Shown piece by piece: positions 1 to 7,611 of a stretch of 40,270 bases of DNA. The first letter of the stretch is position 1, and every line of letters begins with the position of its first letter. The stretch covers positions 1 to 40,270 of the forward strand of contig NZ_OAOF01000029.1 in the NCBI RefSeq assembly GCF_900205965.1, written 5' to 3'. The position numbers and the translations under genes were made by a program. A model generated the notes under the pieces. The model did no database searches and was not told the DNA's origin. It saw nothing but the letters and a program-made list of their open reading frames with translations. The DNA is from Lacrimispora amygdalina (GTDB lineage: Bacteria; Bacillota; Clostridia; Lachnospirales; Lachnospiraceae).

Positions 1-129
1 GAATCAAAAGTAGAAAAAAAGAACAAAAATAGGAAAATCTAATTCGAATCTTAGATTATTTATGTTCTATTTTGGATTGGACAAGAGGGCGATTTTCATA
101 CGCACATCAACAATAAATGATATTTAAAT

Positions 130-177
130 AGAGGGTAATGCTATATCACATTTTTGGTGATTATAGCATTACCCTCT
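130..177. terminator. Hairpin terminator downstream of the chemoreceptor gene
   Basis: Perfect stem GAGGGTAATGCTATA / TATAGCATTACCCTC, closed by a small inner TCAC/GTGA stem. On the plus strand it is followed by TTTT. It lies just past the minus-strand stop of the chemoreceptor and probably acts in both directions. Bases 1-129 hold no gene I can support, only a short inverted repeat (AATCTAA / TTAGATT, about 38-59). Confidence 0.8.
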
Positions 178-183
178 TTTCTA

Positions 184-1866
184 TCAGGATAGTCGGTCCA
201 GCTGGAACTGGCAGATCATCTGATTTAAATTTTCTGCTTCTGCAGCCAGTTCTTCGCTGGCAGCGGAACTTTCTTCTGCAGTGGCAGAAGTTGTCTGCAC
301 AACGGTTGAAATCTGGTTGATTTCATTACTGATTTTTTCCAGAGCTCTGGTCTGAGATAAGGAAGCTTCTGTTATTTTTTTCATCAGCTCCGTCAGCTGT
401 TCCGATTTGGTGAGAACTGTATTTAAGGAACCTTTTGTATCATCAGCCATTTGTGCTCCGTTTATTATAGCGTTTAACGTGCGGTCAATCAGATATTGTG
501 TTTTCTTTGCAGATTCAGTACTTAAGGATGCAAGACGGCGTACTTCGTCAGCCACGACTGCAAACCCTTTGCCGGCAGCACCGGCCCTGGCTGCTTCCAC
601 AGCGGCATTTAAGGCAAGTATATTTGTCTGAAAGGCGATACTCTCCATGGTTTTAATAATTCCGCCAATTTCACTGGAGGTATTGGAGATATCATTCATA
701 GCTGTATTTAACTCCAGCATCCGGTCATTGCTTGTAGTAATTTCCTCCTGTGTCTCAAGCAGCAGTGCGTTTGATTGCAGGATTCCGTCTGTGTTTTTTT
801 TGACTTGATCTGAGATATGGTTCACTGTCTCAAAAAGCCTTTCAACCGAGCCGGCCTGTTCGATGGCGTTTTCCGCCAAAAGCTGTGAACCCTGTGATAC
901 CTGTTGTGAACTGTTATTCACCTCTTGTGAAGCTGTCTGCACCTGATTTAATGTAAGATTTAAGGAATGCAGTATTGTTTCCATAGAGGAGCGTATGGGG
1001 GAAAAACTGTTTGTGTAATCCATATTGATTGTAACAGTCATATCCTTGTCAGCCATTTTTTTCAGCACATCGGATATATCGTTTATGTAAAGATTCAGCG
1101 TATGAATGAGACTGCGGACATTTTCTGCAAGTACACCTAATTCATCCCCAGACCGGTAAGTAACTTCTGTGTCTAATTTACCTGAGGCCAGTGCGGTGGT
1201 AACCAGTTCCAGTTCCTTGATGGGCCGTGTGAGGTTTCTGGTTATGAAAATGCAGGCAGCAACAATGGCAGATAAAGTAATTAGTGTAAACAGAAAGAGC
1301 ACAGTATATATTTTGGCAGACTCAGTTTTTCCATCTGTATAAAACTGGTTTGCCCGTTTTATGGCGGCCTGTTCTAACTCAGTGGCAATACTGCCGGCAG
1401 CCGCAGAACTTGGTTCAAAGGAATTTGTAATGAGCAAAGATGCCTTCCCGGAATTATGGGATTTGCTTAAAGAAATAATTTCCTCAATCATCTGATCCCG
1501 TTCTGTCTGGGTATCTATAATTTGTGCCAGTTTCTTCTGGCTTTCCGGCTGAGTCATGTTCTTCTTTAAAAGGGAAGTTTTTTCCCTGATTCTTGCAGCC
1601 GATTGATTGATCTCATCTTCCAGCTGGGACAGATCACTCCCCGGTTCACTTGTGCTTATTCGTATCAGGTCCTTTTCAATTGTGGATAAGTCGTACTTAA
1701 TATAGAGTGCGGCATTTGAAACAGTATAGGGTCTGTCATAAAATGAAGTAAAAGTTGTATACAGCTGGTTCATCCCCCTGGCGGAGAGCAGGGCTGAACT
1801 AAGAAACAGGAGAAATATAAAACCGAATGCTGTAGTGATTTTCTTACCTATTTTCCAGTTTTTCAT
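184..1866 (-). CDS. Methyl-accepting chemotaxis protein
   Basis: Membrane chemoreceptor that would pass ligand binding to CheA/CheW. The start is set at the ATG at 1866 because AAAGGA sits just upstream; a longer frame to 1929 has no such site. The 560-residue protein has TM1 at about 8-30, a periplasmic four-helix-bundle-like region rich in Ser/Thr/Glu to about 185, TM2 at about 186-207, a HAMP domain beginning with the TRPIKELE stretch, and a long cytoplasmic helix. The signalling tip is near the C-terminus (AFQTNILALNAAVEAARAG followed by GFAVVADEVRRLA). It lies downstream of the MatC-like permease with a hairpin between them, so it may sense that permease's substrate. The ligand cannot be told from sequence. 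Confidence 0.95.
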   Translation of the reverse strand: MKNWKIGKKITTAFGFIFLLFLSSALLSARGMNQLYTTFTSFYDRPYTVSNAALYIKYDLSTIEKDLIRISTSEPGSDLSQLEDEINQSAARIREKTSLLKKNMTQPESQKKLAQIIDTQTERDQMIEEIISLSKSHNSGKASLLITNSFEPSSAAAGSIATELEQAAIKRANQFYTDGKTESAKIYTVLFLFTLITLSAIVAACIFITRNLTRPIKELELVTTALASGKLDTEVTYRSGDELGVLAENVRSLIHTLNLYINDISDVLKKMADKDMTVTINMDYTNSFSPIRSSMETILHSLNLTLNQVQTASQEVNNSSQQVSQGSQLLAENAIEQAGSVERLFETVNHISDQVKKNTDGILQSNALLLETQEEITTSNDRMLELNTAMNDISNTSSEIGGIIKTMESIAFQTNILALNAAVEAARAGAAGKGFAVVADEVRRLASLSTESAKKTQYLIDRTLNAIINGAQMADDTKGSLNTVLTKSEQLTELMKKITEASLSQTRALEKISNEINQISTVVQTTSATAEESSAASEELAAEAENLNQMICQFQLDRLS

Positions 1867-1899
1867 AAGATATCCTTTCTTTGGTAAAAACAGGAATAA

Positions 1900-1926
1900 G
1901 CAGCCAAAATAAAATATTCTGGCTGC
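1900..1926 (-). terminator. Hairpin between the permease and chemoreceptor genes
   Basis: On the minus strand GCAGCCAGAATA pairs with TATTTTGGCTGC around a 3-nt loop, giving 12 bp with one G-U pair. Only a weak T-rich stretch follows, so this may be a partial terminator or an mRNA-processing hairpin that lowers chemoreceptor expression relative to the permease. Confidence 0.5.
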
Positions 1927-1939
1927 CAATCCTTAATAA

Positions 1940-3235
1940 TTAAATAAAAAGTGAAGCAATAACATTAAAAATAGTAGCTGATATTACACTTACAGGTACT
2001 GCAATAAATAATAGACGGGGGAACATTGATGTGCGCTCCTCGTCTGAGGTGCAGGTACCCAGTACCAGACTTCCCCCGGAGGAAAATGGGGAAATGGCTG
2101 AGCTTTGTGCACCGATTACGATGCTGCTGAAAATTATCAGCGGATTTATACTGGTTGCAGCCGCAAGCGCTGGGACCAGAGGAAACAGTGCAGGGCAGAC
2201 AACACCAAGTGTGCTGGAAAAGAAGCTCATGATTGATCCAATTATGCTGAACGCAACAGGGACCACAAAAACCGGCAGACTGGATCCGGCCCAGGAGGCC
2301 ATTAAATCAAGTGTACCTGCCTCAATGGCTACATTAATCAGCATACCAACACCGCAAATCATAATAATGGTGTTCCAGGGAACTTTTTTAATAACTTCAG
2401 ACTGCGGAGCCAGCTTTAAGAATAATGCGATTGCAGAAAAAACAATTGCTGTCAGTCCAACATCAATTTTGCTGTTAATAAATTTGATAGCAGCAGATGC
2501 CGGGAAGATAATGTGCAGAATGGGGAATAACAGGACAACTGCAATCATGACAAGAATCAGAATGAGATTTGTTTTCTGTTTTGCAGTAAAAGCGTCCGGT
2601 TTTTCAAATACGGCATGCTGCTGCGCATTTTTGTTTTTCCTCGACATAAGCTGGAATAATACGATCAGCAGAAGAGAAAAAATTACACTCTCAATAAAGA
2701 TTACTGAAGTGTAGTTAAATGAAGCATCGGCATAACCATTTTCATCCATTAATCCGCGAAAAACAATTCCGCTTCCGCTGGTCATGAAATTTGCACCGGA
2801 CAAAGCACCACAGTTAACTGCAGCAGCCCCTATCATTTTATCCATTTTCGCTTCATCGCAGATTAACAGCGCAATCGGTGCCATAAATGCCATTACTGTA
2901 AAGAATCCAGCACCTAATGCTGCAATTCCTGCGCTGGCAAAATAAAGTGCAAAGGGAAGAAGTGCTGGAAACCGGCGGCAGGCGTAAAGCAGATAGCGTG
3001 CGGTTTTTTCCAGTGTTCCGTTAACAAGAGCAAAATTATAGAAAAGTGAAACAGAAAAAATAACAAACATGGTGTTGATGGGCCATCCCCCAATCACCTT
3101 CTTCGGTGCTAACCCCAAAGCAAAGCAGCCTAATAAGTAGGCGAATATAATTGCGAATAAACCAGTATTAAATCCTGTTTTGTACCCGATTATGATAGCA
3201 ATAGCAATAGCCGATACGATTAATATGTTTATCAT
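1940..3235 (-). CDS. MatC-like dicarboxylate permease (SLC13/ArsB-like fold)
   Basis: Secondary transporter of 431 residues with about 11-12 hydrophobic segments running from the first residues to the C-terminus. The N-terminal half resembles the MatC_N (malonate/dicarboxylate carrier) family, and the repeated glycine/serine-rich segments (ALSGANFMTSGSGIVF and AISPFSSGGSLVLGTCT) look like the paired substrate-binding hairpins of this fold. AAGGGG lies about 10 nt before the ATG. It is 22 bp downstream of the DUF6282 gene, so the two are probably one transcript controlled by the divergent LysR gene. A small organic acid is the likely substrate, by family only. Confidence 0.8.
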   Translation of the reverse strand: MINILIVSAIAIAIIIGYKTGFNTGLFAIIFAYLLGCFALGLAPKKVIGGWPINTMFVIFSVSLFYNFALVNGTLEKTARYLLYACRRFPALLPFALYFASAGIAALGAGFFTVMAFMAPIALLICDEAKMDKMIGAAAVNCGALSGANFMTSGSGIVFRGLMDENGYADASFNYTSVIFIESVIFSLLLIVLFQLMSRKNKNAQQHAVFEKPDAFTAKQKTNLILILVMIAVVLLFPILHIIFPASAAIKFINSKIDVGLTAIVFSAIALFLKLAPQSEVIKKVPWNTIIMICGVGMLINVAIEAGTLDLMASWAGSSLPVFVVPVAFSIIGSIMSFFSSTLGVVCPALFPLVPALAAATSINPLIIFSSIVIGAQSSAISPFSSGGSLVLGTCTSDEERTSMFPRLLFIAVPVSVISATIFNVIASLFI

Positions 3236-3257
3236 AAAACATAACCCCTTTTTTGTT

Positions 3258-4133
3258 TTAGTGAAGTCCGCCTGTTGTAATATCCAGCAGTTCAGACTGG
3301 ATTGTATGAGTCATATGGTAAACTTCCGATTCCGGGACACCGTTGTCGTAAAGGTATTGCAGATATTGTTCCAATGCAATTTCCCAGTTCGGATTTTCTA
3401 CCTGTCCTCCATCTGTGGATACCATAACATTTTTATATCCGCATTCGTGAATGGCCTCCAGATTCATAGGCAGGTTGCTTTTGTATTTTCCGCCTCCCAG
3501 CGGCTGTGCGAAGCAGTGCTCCAGAATAACGTCGTAATCTTTAACAATCCGGACCTGGTCGGAGATACTCATCCCAACAAGCCACCATTCCGGGTGAGTG
3601 ACCACTATTTTTTTGACTCCGGCATTTCTGGCTGCTTCTACCACCCGGAAACATTCCTCCGGTGATATATGAGCGGTTGCAAGAACTGCATTGTAATCTT
3701 TAATCAGTGCAAAGATATCCTTTAATTCTGGTACAATGGCGGAATCTTTAATCACATCAATGCAGTCATCTGTGGACTGGTTCATTTTCAGCTTATGATT
3801 TCTGGCAGACTGGGTTGGCAGCCATATGACTTTAGCACCTAGTTTTAAGCCGCTTTCAACAGCAGCTGGATTGATTCCTCCAATCTGTCTGTTTAAAGTA
3901 ACACTGCCGTACATAGTGAAATTGTTATCACCGTTGTGTGTTAATTTGTTATGCTGGTTACATAGATATGCCCTGTCCACTGTTGTTCCCTGGTGCGTTT
4001 TGATTACAATCGCTCTGGCACCGACTCTTATGGCAGCTTCCATCAATTCGAAGTCGTCATAAGCCCGATGACGAATATCCGGATTGGAATGGACATGCAT
4101 ATCAATGACTCCCCTTAAAGATACCTTACTCAT
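3258..4133 (-). CDS. DUF6282 family protein, putative metal-dependent hydrolase
   Basis: A 291-residue soluble protein resembling the DUF6282 / amidohydrolase-PHP superfamily. The N-terminal DMHVHSNPD motif gives the HxH metal ligands typical of these TIM barrels. Other histidine and acidic candidates are in KTHQGT, ATAHIS, VTHPEWW and VSTDGG, in the order expected for strands of the barrel. AAAGGAG lies 7 nt before the ATG. No enzymatic reaction is established for this family as far as I know. The pairing with a MatC-like carrier and a divergent LysR gene suggests hydrolysis of an imported acid or lactone, which is inference. Confidence 0.75.
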   Translation of the reverse strand: MSKVSLRGVIDMHVHSNPDIRHRAYDDFELMEAAIRVGARAIVIKTHQGTTVDRAYLCNQHNKLTHNGDNNFTMYGSVTLNRQIGGINPAAVESGLKLGAKVIWLPTQSARNHKLKMNQSTDDCIDVIKDSAIVPELKDIFALIKDYNAVLATAHISPEECFRVVEAARNAGVKKIVVTHPEWWLVGMSISDQVRIVKDYDVILEHCFAQPLGGGKYKSNLPMNLEAIHECGYKNVMVSTDGGQVENPNWEIALEQYLQYLYDNGVPESEVYHMTHTIQSELLDITTGGLH

Positions 4134-4258
4134 TTAACATCTCCTTTCTTTTATTTGGCAACAGATAGAGCTTTGCTGAAAATCATCAAATACCCTTCTT
4201 GGTCAAAAAGAATATTATTTGGCAGAAACTGATGATAATTTGTTGTTTATCTATAAAG

Positions 4259-4287
4259 TTGCACAAATAATAAGTCGATTCTATAAT
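4259..4287 (+). promoter_or_regulatory. Sigma-A promoter of the LysR gene
   Basis: TTGCAC, a 17-bp spacer and TATAAT, about 65 bp before the LysR start. The 221-bp divergent intergenic region (4134-4354) is AT-rich and would also contain the LysR-controlled promoter of the DUF6282-permease operon. I see no clear -10 for that direction. Confidence 0.7.
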
Positions 4288-4354
4288 GAATGCTATATCG
4301 GCGCAATCTAAAATTAGTAATAACTAATATCGGAAAAACCGATGGGAGGTTAAA

Positions 4355-5296
4355 ATGGAACTGAAAGAGTTGAGATATATTGTTACCCTGGCAGAAGAAG
4401 GCAGCATATCAAGGGCAGCAGACCGGCTGTTTATGGCCCAGTCAAGCTTGAGCCAGTTTTTACAGCAGTACGAGAAAGAACTGGGGACACCGCTGTTTGC
4501 CAGAACAGCAAAAGGAATCCGCCCTACAACCGGAGGTGCCAGTTTTATTGAACGGGCCAGAGAGATATTACTTCAGTACAAAAGAGCTGAGAATGAATTG
4601 TGGGATAGTGTAAATCTTGAAGGGGGGAGAATCATTTTCGGGATCAGTTCCTTTCGGGGCCGCTATATGCTTCCGGGTATTCTTGCCGATTTTCAGCAGA
4701 AGTATCCAAAGGTGAAAGTGGATATTGTGGAAGCAAACAGTATGGAGCTGGAGGAGGAGCTGACAGCAGGGAAGGTGGATCTTGCGGTGGTTGCGCTGCC
4801 AGTCCGTTTAAAAGGGAAGGTAGAGAAGTTTTACAGAGATGAAATTTTAATTGTCTGCAGTAAAAACCATCCTGCCATGAAATATATATTTCAGGATAAT
4901 AAAACAGGGCAGTGCCACATCGAGTTAAGGGATGCCGCCATGTTTCGTTTTATCCTCAGCGATTATAATACAATGCTTGGAAGTATCAGCAGACAGCTGT
5001 TTGAAAAAGAGCATTTAAATGTGCACTCGGATAACAGCAATATCACTGCTGCATTATCTGCCAGCATGGCAAGAGCAGGACTGGGACTTGCGTTCACCTA
5101 TCGCTCCTGCATGGAGGCGTATGACGATGTTGCATACTTATCTGTGGGCAGACAGGGAGTTTTTCTGGATCTGGCTCTTGCATATTCTGCCATAGGCTAT
5201 CAGTCAAAAGCTGTATTTGCTTTTAGTGACGGGATCAGGGAAAGATACAAAAGGGAACCGCTTCCCATCAGTCATGCAGGAAGCGGTACTCTATAA
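4355..5296 (+). CDS. LysR-type transcriptional regulator
   Basis: A 313-residue regulator. The N-terminal winged helix-turn-helix at about 1-60 (MELKELRYIVTLAEEGSISR, then AADRLFMAQSSLSQFLQQYE) is typical of LysR proteins. A linker helix and a periplasmic-binding-protein-like effector domain follow from about residue 90. GGGAGG lies just before the ATG. It is transcribed divergently from the DUF6282 hydrolase and MatC-like permease, the classic arrangement for a LysR protein that activates its neighbours in response to a pathway compound. The effector is unknown. Confidence 0.92.
   Translation: MELKELRYIVTLAEEGSISRAADRLFMAQSSLSQFLQQYEKELGTPLFARTAKGIRPTTGGASFIERAREILLQYKRAENELWDSVNLEGGRIIFGISSFRGRYMLPGILADFQQKYPKVKVDIVEANSMELEEELTAGKVDLAVVALPVRLKGKVEKFYRDEILIVCSKNHPAMKYIFQDNKTGQCHIELRDAAMFRFILSDYNTMLGSISRQLFEKEHLNVHSDNSNITAALSASMARAGLGLAFTYRSCMEAYDDVAYLSVGRQGVFLDLALAYSAIGYQSKAVFAFSDGIRERYKREPLPISHAGSGTL
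5257..5287 (-). terminator. Probable pyrBI terminator inside the 3' end of the LysR gene
   Basis: A 9-bp perfect stem (ACCGCTTCC / GGAAGCGGT) lies within the last codons of the LysR gene. Read on the minus strand it is followed by TCCCTTTTGT. The pyrI stop is 18 bp before it, so it probably ends pyrBI transcription. Confidence 0.5.
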
Positions 5297-5304
5297 ACGT
5301 TATT

Positions 5305-5730
5305 CTATCTGCTGTATTTTTCTTCACAGTACATGCAGCGATAGGTTTCTTTTTCTGCATCAGAAAGATAAAAAACATGGGGAAGTCCCTGTTCAATGGA
5401 AGTAATACAGCGGGGATTCTTACACTGGATGATATTGGTGATTTTCTTTGGCAGGCTGAGGGTTTTCTTTTCAACAATTTCATTATCGCAGATAATGTTT
5501 ACCGTTATGTTGTGATCAATATATCCGAGGATTTCCAGATTAATATGATCCATGCCGCCTTCAATTTTAATAATATCCTTTTTCCCCATTTTGTTGCTTT
5601 TGGCATTCTTAATTATCGCCACCTGGCAGTCTAGCTTGTCCAGACCCAGGTTATAGTAAATTTCCAGACTTTTTCCTGCTTCAATATGGTCTAATACAAT
5701 ACCTTCTTTTAATCCGCCGATATTTAACAT
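5305..5730 (-). CDS. pyrI: Aspartate carbamoyltransferase regulatory subunit
   Basis: Regulatory chain that binds nucleotides and assembles with PyrB into the allosteric aspartate transcarbamoylase. The 141-residue protein has an N-terminal allosteric domain (about 1-95) and a C-terminal zinc domain whose four ligands are visible as CKNPRC and CMYC near 103-135, the same spacing pattern as in E. coli PyrI. Its ATG overlaps the end of pyrB by 7 nt, so the two are translationally coupled. The N-terminus is shorter than in enterobacterial PyrI, which is usual for clostridial forms. Confidence 0.95.
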   Translation of the reverse strand: MLNIGGLKEGIVLDHIEAGKSLEIYYNLGLDKLDCQVAIIKNAKSNKMGKKDIIKIEGGMDHINLEILGYIDHNITVNIICDNEIVEKKTLSLPKKITNIIQCKNPRCITSIEQGLPHVFYLSDAEKETYRCMYCEEKYSR

Positions 5731-6647
5731 GGTTTTTTTACCTCCAGTAATGTCATGATAAGAGCCATACGTACATAAACTCCATACTGTGCCTGTTTAA
5801 AGTAGGCAGCCCGTTTATCATCATCAACTTCTACAGCGATTTCATTTACTCTGGGAAGAGGGTGGAGTACATACATATCTTCCTTTGCCAGCTTCATTTT
5901 TTTCTTATCCAGAATGTAGCAGTCTTTTAAACGAATGTAATCTTCCTCATTAAAAAAACGTTCTTTCTGCACCCGTGTCATATACAGGATATCAAGATCC
6001 GGCATGGCATCGTCGAGACTGTCCATTTCCATAAATTCGATGTTGTTGGCCCTTAGCACATCTTCCCGGATGTATTCAGGTACTCGCAGTTCAGGGGGAG
6101 AAATTAAGATGAATTTGATGTTTTCATATCTTACCAGAGCGTTAATGAGAGAGTGAACGGTACGGCCGAATTTTAAATCACCGCAAAGGCCAATGGTCAG
6201 ATCGTTTAAGCGGCCTTTTAAAGAACGAATAGAAAGTAAATCAGTCAGTGTCTGTGTGGGATGCTGATGTCCGCCGTCCCCTGCATTAATAACCGGAATG
6301 CCGGAATGACTGGCTGCGACCAGCGGTGCGCCTTCTTTGGGGTGTCTCATTGCACAGATATCTGCGTAACAGGAGATGACCCGAATGGTATCTGCAACAC
6401 TTTCGCCCTTGGAAGCGGAACTGGAATCGGCAGAAGAAAAGCCAAGTACGCTGCCCCCTAAATTCAGCATGGCAGCTTCGAAACTCAATCGAGTTCTTGT
6501 ACTTGGCTCATAAAAAAGTGTAGCTAGTTTTTTTCCATTGCATACATGAGAATATACCGGAAGATTATCTTCAATATCTTTTGCCAGATCCAGCAGTTGT
6601 CCGGTTTCTTCCAAACTGAAGTCTAACGGGTTAAGTAAATGTCTCAT
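5724..6647 (-). CDS. pyrB: Aspartate carbamoyltransferase catalytic subunit
   Basis: Catalyses carbamoyl phosphate plus L-aspartate to carbamoyl aspartate, the first committed step of pyrimidine synthesis. The 307-residue protein carries the carbamoyl-phosphate loop FYEPSTRTRLSFE at about 46-58, the GHQHPTQTLTD signature at about 130-140 and the HPLPR aspartate-loop motif near 263. Its length is normal for the family. AAAGGAG lies 7-8 nt before the ATG. It is first in the pyrBI operon. No pyrimidine-dependent attenuator is evident in the short leader. Confidence 0.97.
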   Translation of the reverse strand: MRHLLNPLDFSLEETGQLLDLAKDIEDNLPVYSHVCNGKKLATLFYEPSTRTRLSFEAAMLNLGGSVLGFSSADSSSASKGESVADTIRVISCYADICAMRHPKEGAPLVAASHSGIPVINAGDGGHQHPTQTLTDLLSIRSLKGRLNDLTIGLCGDLKFGRTVHSLINALVRYENIKFILISPPELRVPEYIREDVLRANNIEFMEMDSLDDAMPDLDILYMTRVQKERFFNEEDYIRLKDCYILDKKKMKLAKEDMYVLHPLPRVNEIAVEVDDDKRAAYFKQAQYGVYVRMALIMTLLEVKKPC

Positions 6648-6692
6648 AAGAATCTCCTTTATCCACTGAGTTATGGTTTAAAATTCTATCCC

Positions 6693-6721
6693 ATTATAAA
6701 GCATACTTTAAAATATTTCCA
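6693..6721 (-). promoter_or_regulatory. Probable pyrBI promoter
   Basis: On the minus strand TGGAAA, 17 bp, TATAAT. The -10 is perfect and the -35 matches 4 of 6. It lies about 46 bp before the pyrB start. Confidence 0.55.
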
Positions 6722-6769
6722 CACTTTTTTAAAAATATTTTCCGCAGGCTTTTTTATGCTTTCCTTTGG

Positions 6770-6836
6770 TGTAAGGAATATGTAAGGAAGATTAAGAAAA
6801 TAAAGAATGTAAGATTTGCCAAACTTGTAGTATAAT
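6770..6836 (+). promoter_or_regulatory. Promoter region of the ABC operon with 11-bp-phased direct repeats
   Basis: TGTAAGGAA occurs twice in direct repeat, starting at 6770 and 6781, exactly one helical turn (11 bp) apart. TGTAAG recurs at 6808, in the place of a -35 box, 17 bp before a perfect TATAAT at 6831-6836. A poor -35 preceded by tandem repeats is the usual look of an OmpR-type activated promoter. The regulator is not identified. Confidence 0.55.
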
Positions 6837-6870
6837 GTCATTGCGTGAATAAAACAAGGAGGAAACTGCA

Positions 6871-7611
6871 GTGGTGGAAAACAGAACACCAATGATTCAG
6901 GTTAAGAATCTCTATAAGGTGTATAAGGTGGGAGATACGAAAGTCTATGCACTGAATGGAGTTGACTTTACAATATATAAAGGCGAATTTTGTGCCATAG
7001 TGGGACCATCCGGTTCGGGAAAGTCCACACTTTTAAACATGATGGCTGGTTTAGAAAAACCTTCAAAAGGGGAAATTGTCATTGCAGGAAATCACATCGA
7101 AAAACTTTCTGAGAATCAGCTGGTTGCATTCAGAAGAAAGCATGTCGGCTTTATTTTCCAGTCTTATAATTTAATAAAGACATTAAATGCAGTAGAGAAT
7201 GTGGCGCTCCCTCTGTCATTTCGGGGGATCCCGCGGAAGATCCGGAATGAAAAGGCAAAAAAGTACATTAAGCTGGTAGGCCTGGAGAAACAGATGAACC
7301 ATATGGCAAATGAGATGTCAGGAGGACAGCAGCAGCGGGTGGGGATTGCCAGAGCGCTTGCCGTTGACCCTAAAATCATTTTTGCTGATGAGCCTACCGG
7401 TAATCTGGATTCCAAAACGACAAAGGAAGTTTTGGGGCTGATGCAGAAGATTGTAAAAGAGCAGAATCAGACACTTGTCATGGTTACTCATGATAATTAT
7501 ATAGCAAAATTTGCAGACAGACAGTTCCATATAGTGGATGGAAAGATATTCAAGATAGAAGAGCAGTGTCACGAGGAGATAAAGGGGGATATGGAAGATG
7601 TACAGGGTTAA
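6871..7611 (+). CDS. ABC transporter ATP-binding protein (MacB/LolD type)
   Basis: ATPase of a type VII (MacB-like) ABC system. The GTG start at 6871 is chosen because AAGGAGG sits 8 nt upstream. The 246-residue protein has Walker A (GPSGSGKST, about 44-52), a Q-loop (FQSYN), the ABC signature MSGGQQQR (about 149-156), Walker B (IIFADEPTG, about 169-177), and the switch histidine in VTHD. It overlaps the next gene by 14 nt, and a MacB-like permease is third in the operon. Such ATPases drive mechanotransmission across the envelope rather than transport through the membrane, according to work on MacB and LolCDE. Confidence 0.95.
   Translation: MVENRTPMIQVKNLYKVYKVGDTKVYALNGVDFTIYKGEFCAIVGPSGSGKSTLLNMMAGLEKPSKGEIVIAGNHIEKLSENQLVAFRRKHVGFIFQSYNLIKTLNAVENVALPLSFRGIPRKIRNEKAKKYIKLVGLEKQMNHMANEMSGGQQQRVGIARALAVDPKIIFADEPTGNLDSKTTKEVLGLMQKIVKEQNQTLVMVTHDNYIAKFADRQFHIVDGKIFKIEEQCHEEIKGDMEDVQG

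Noticed and set aside
2031..2714. Long open frame on the plus strand opposite the MatC-like permease gene
   Set aside because: It mirrors the permease's codons, has no ribosome binding site and encodes no recognisable domain.
6686..6892. 68-codon frame on the minus strand between pyrB and the ABC operon
   Set aside because: It crosses both promoters, has no ribosome binding site and low-complexity content.
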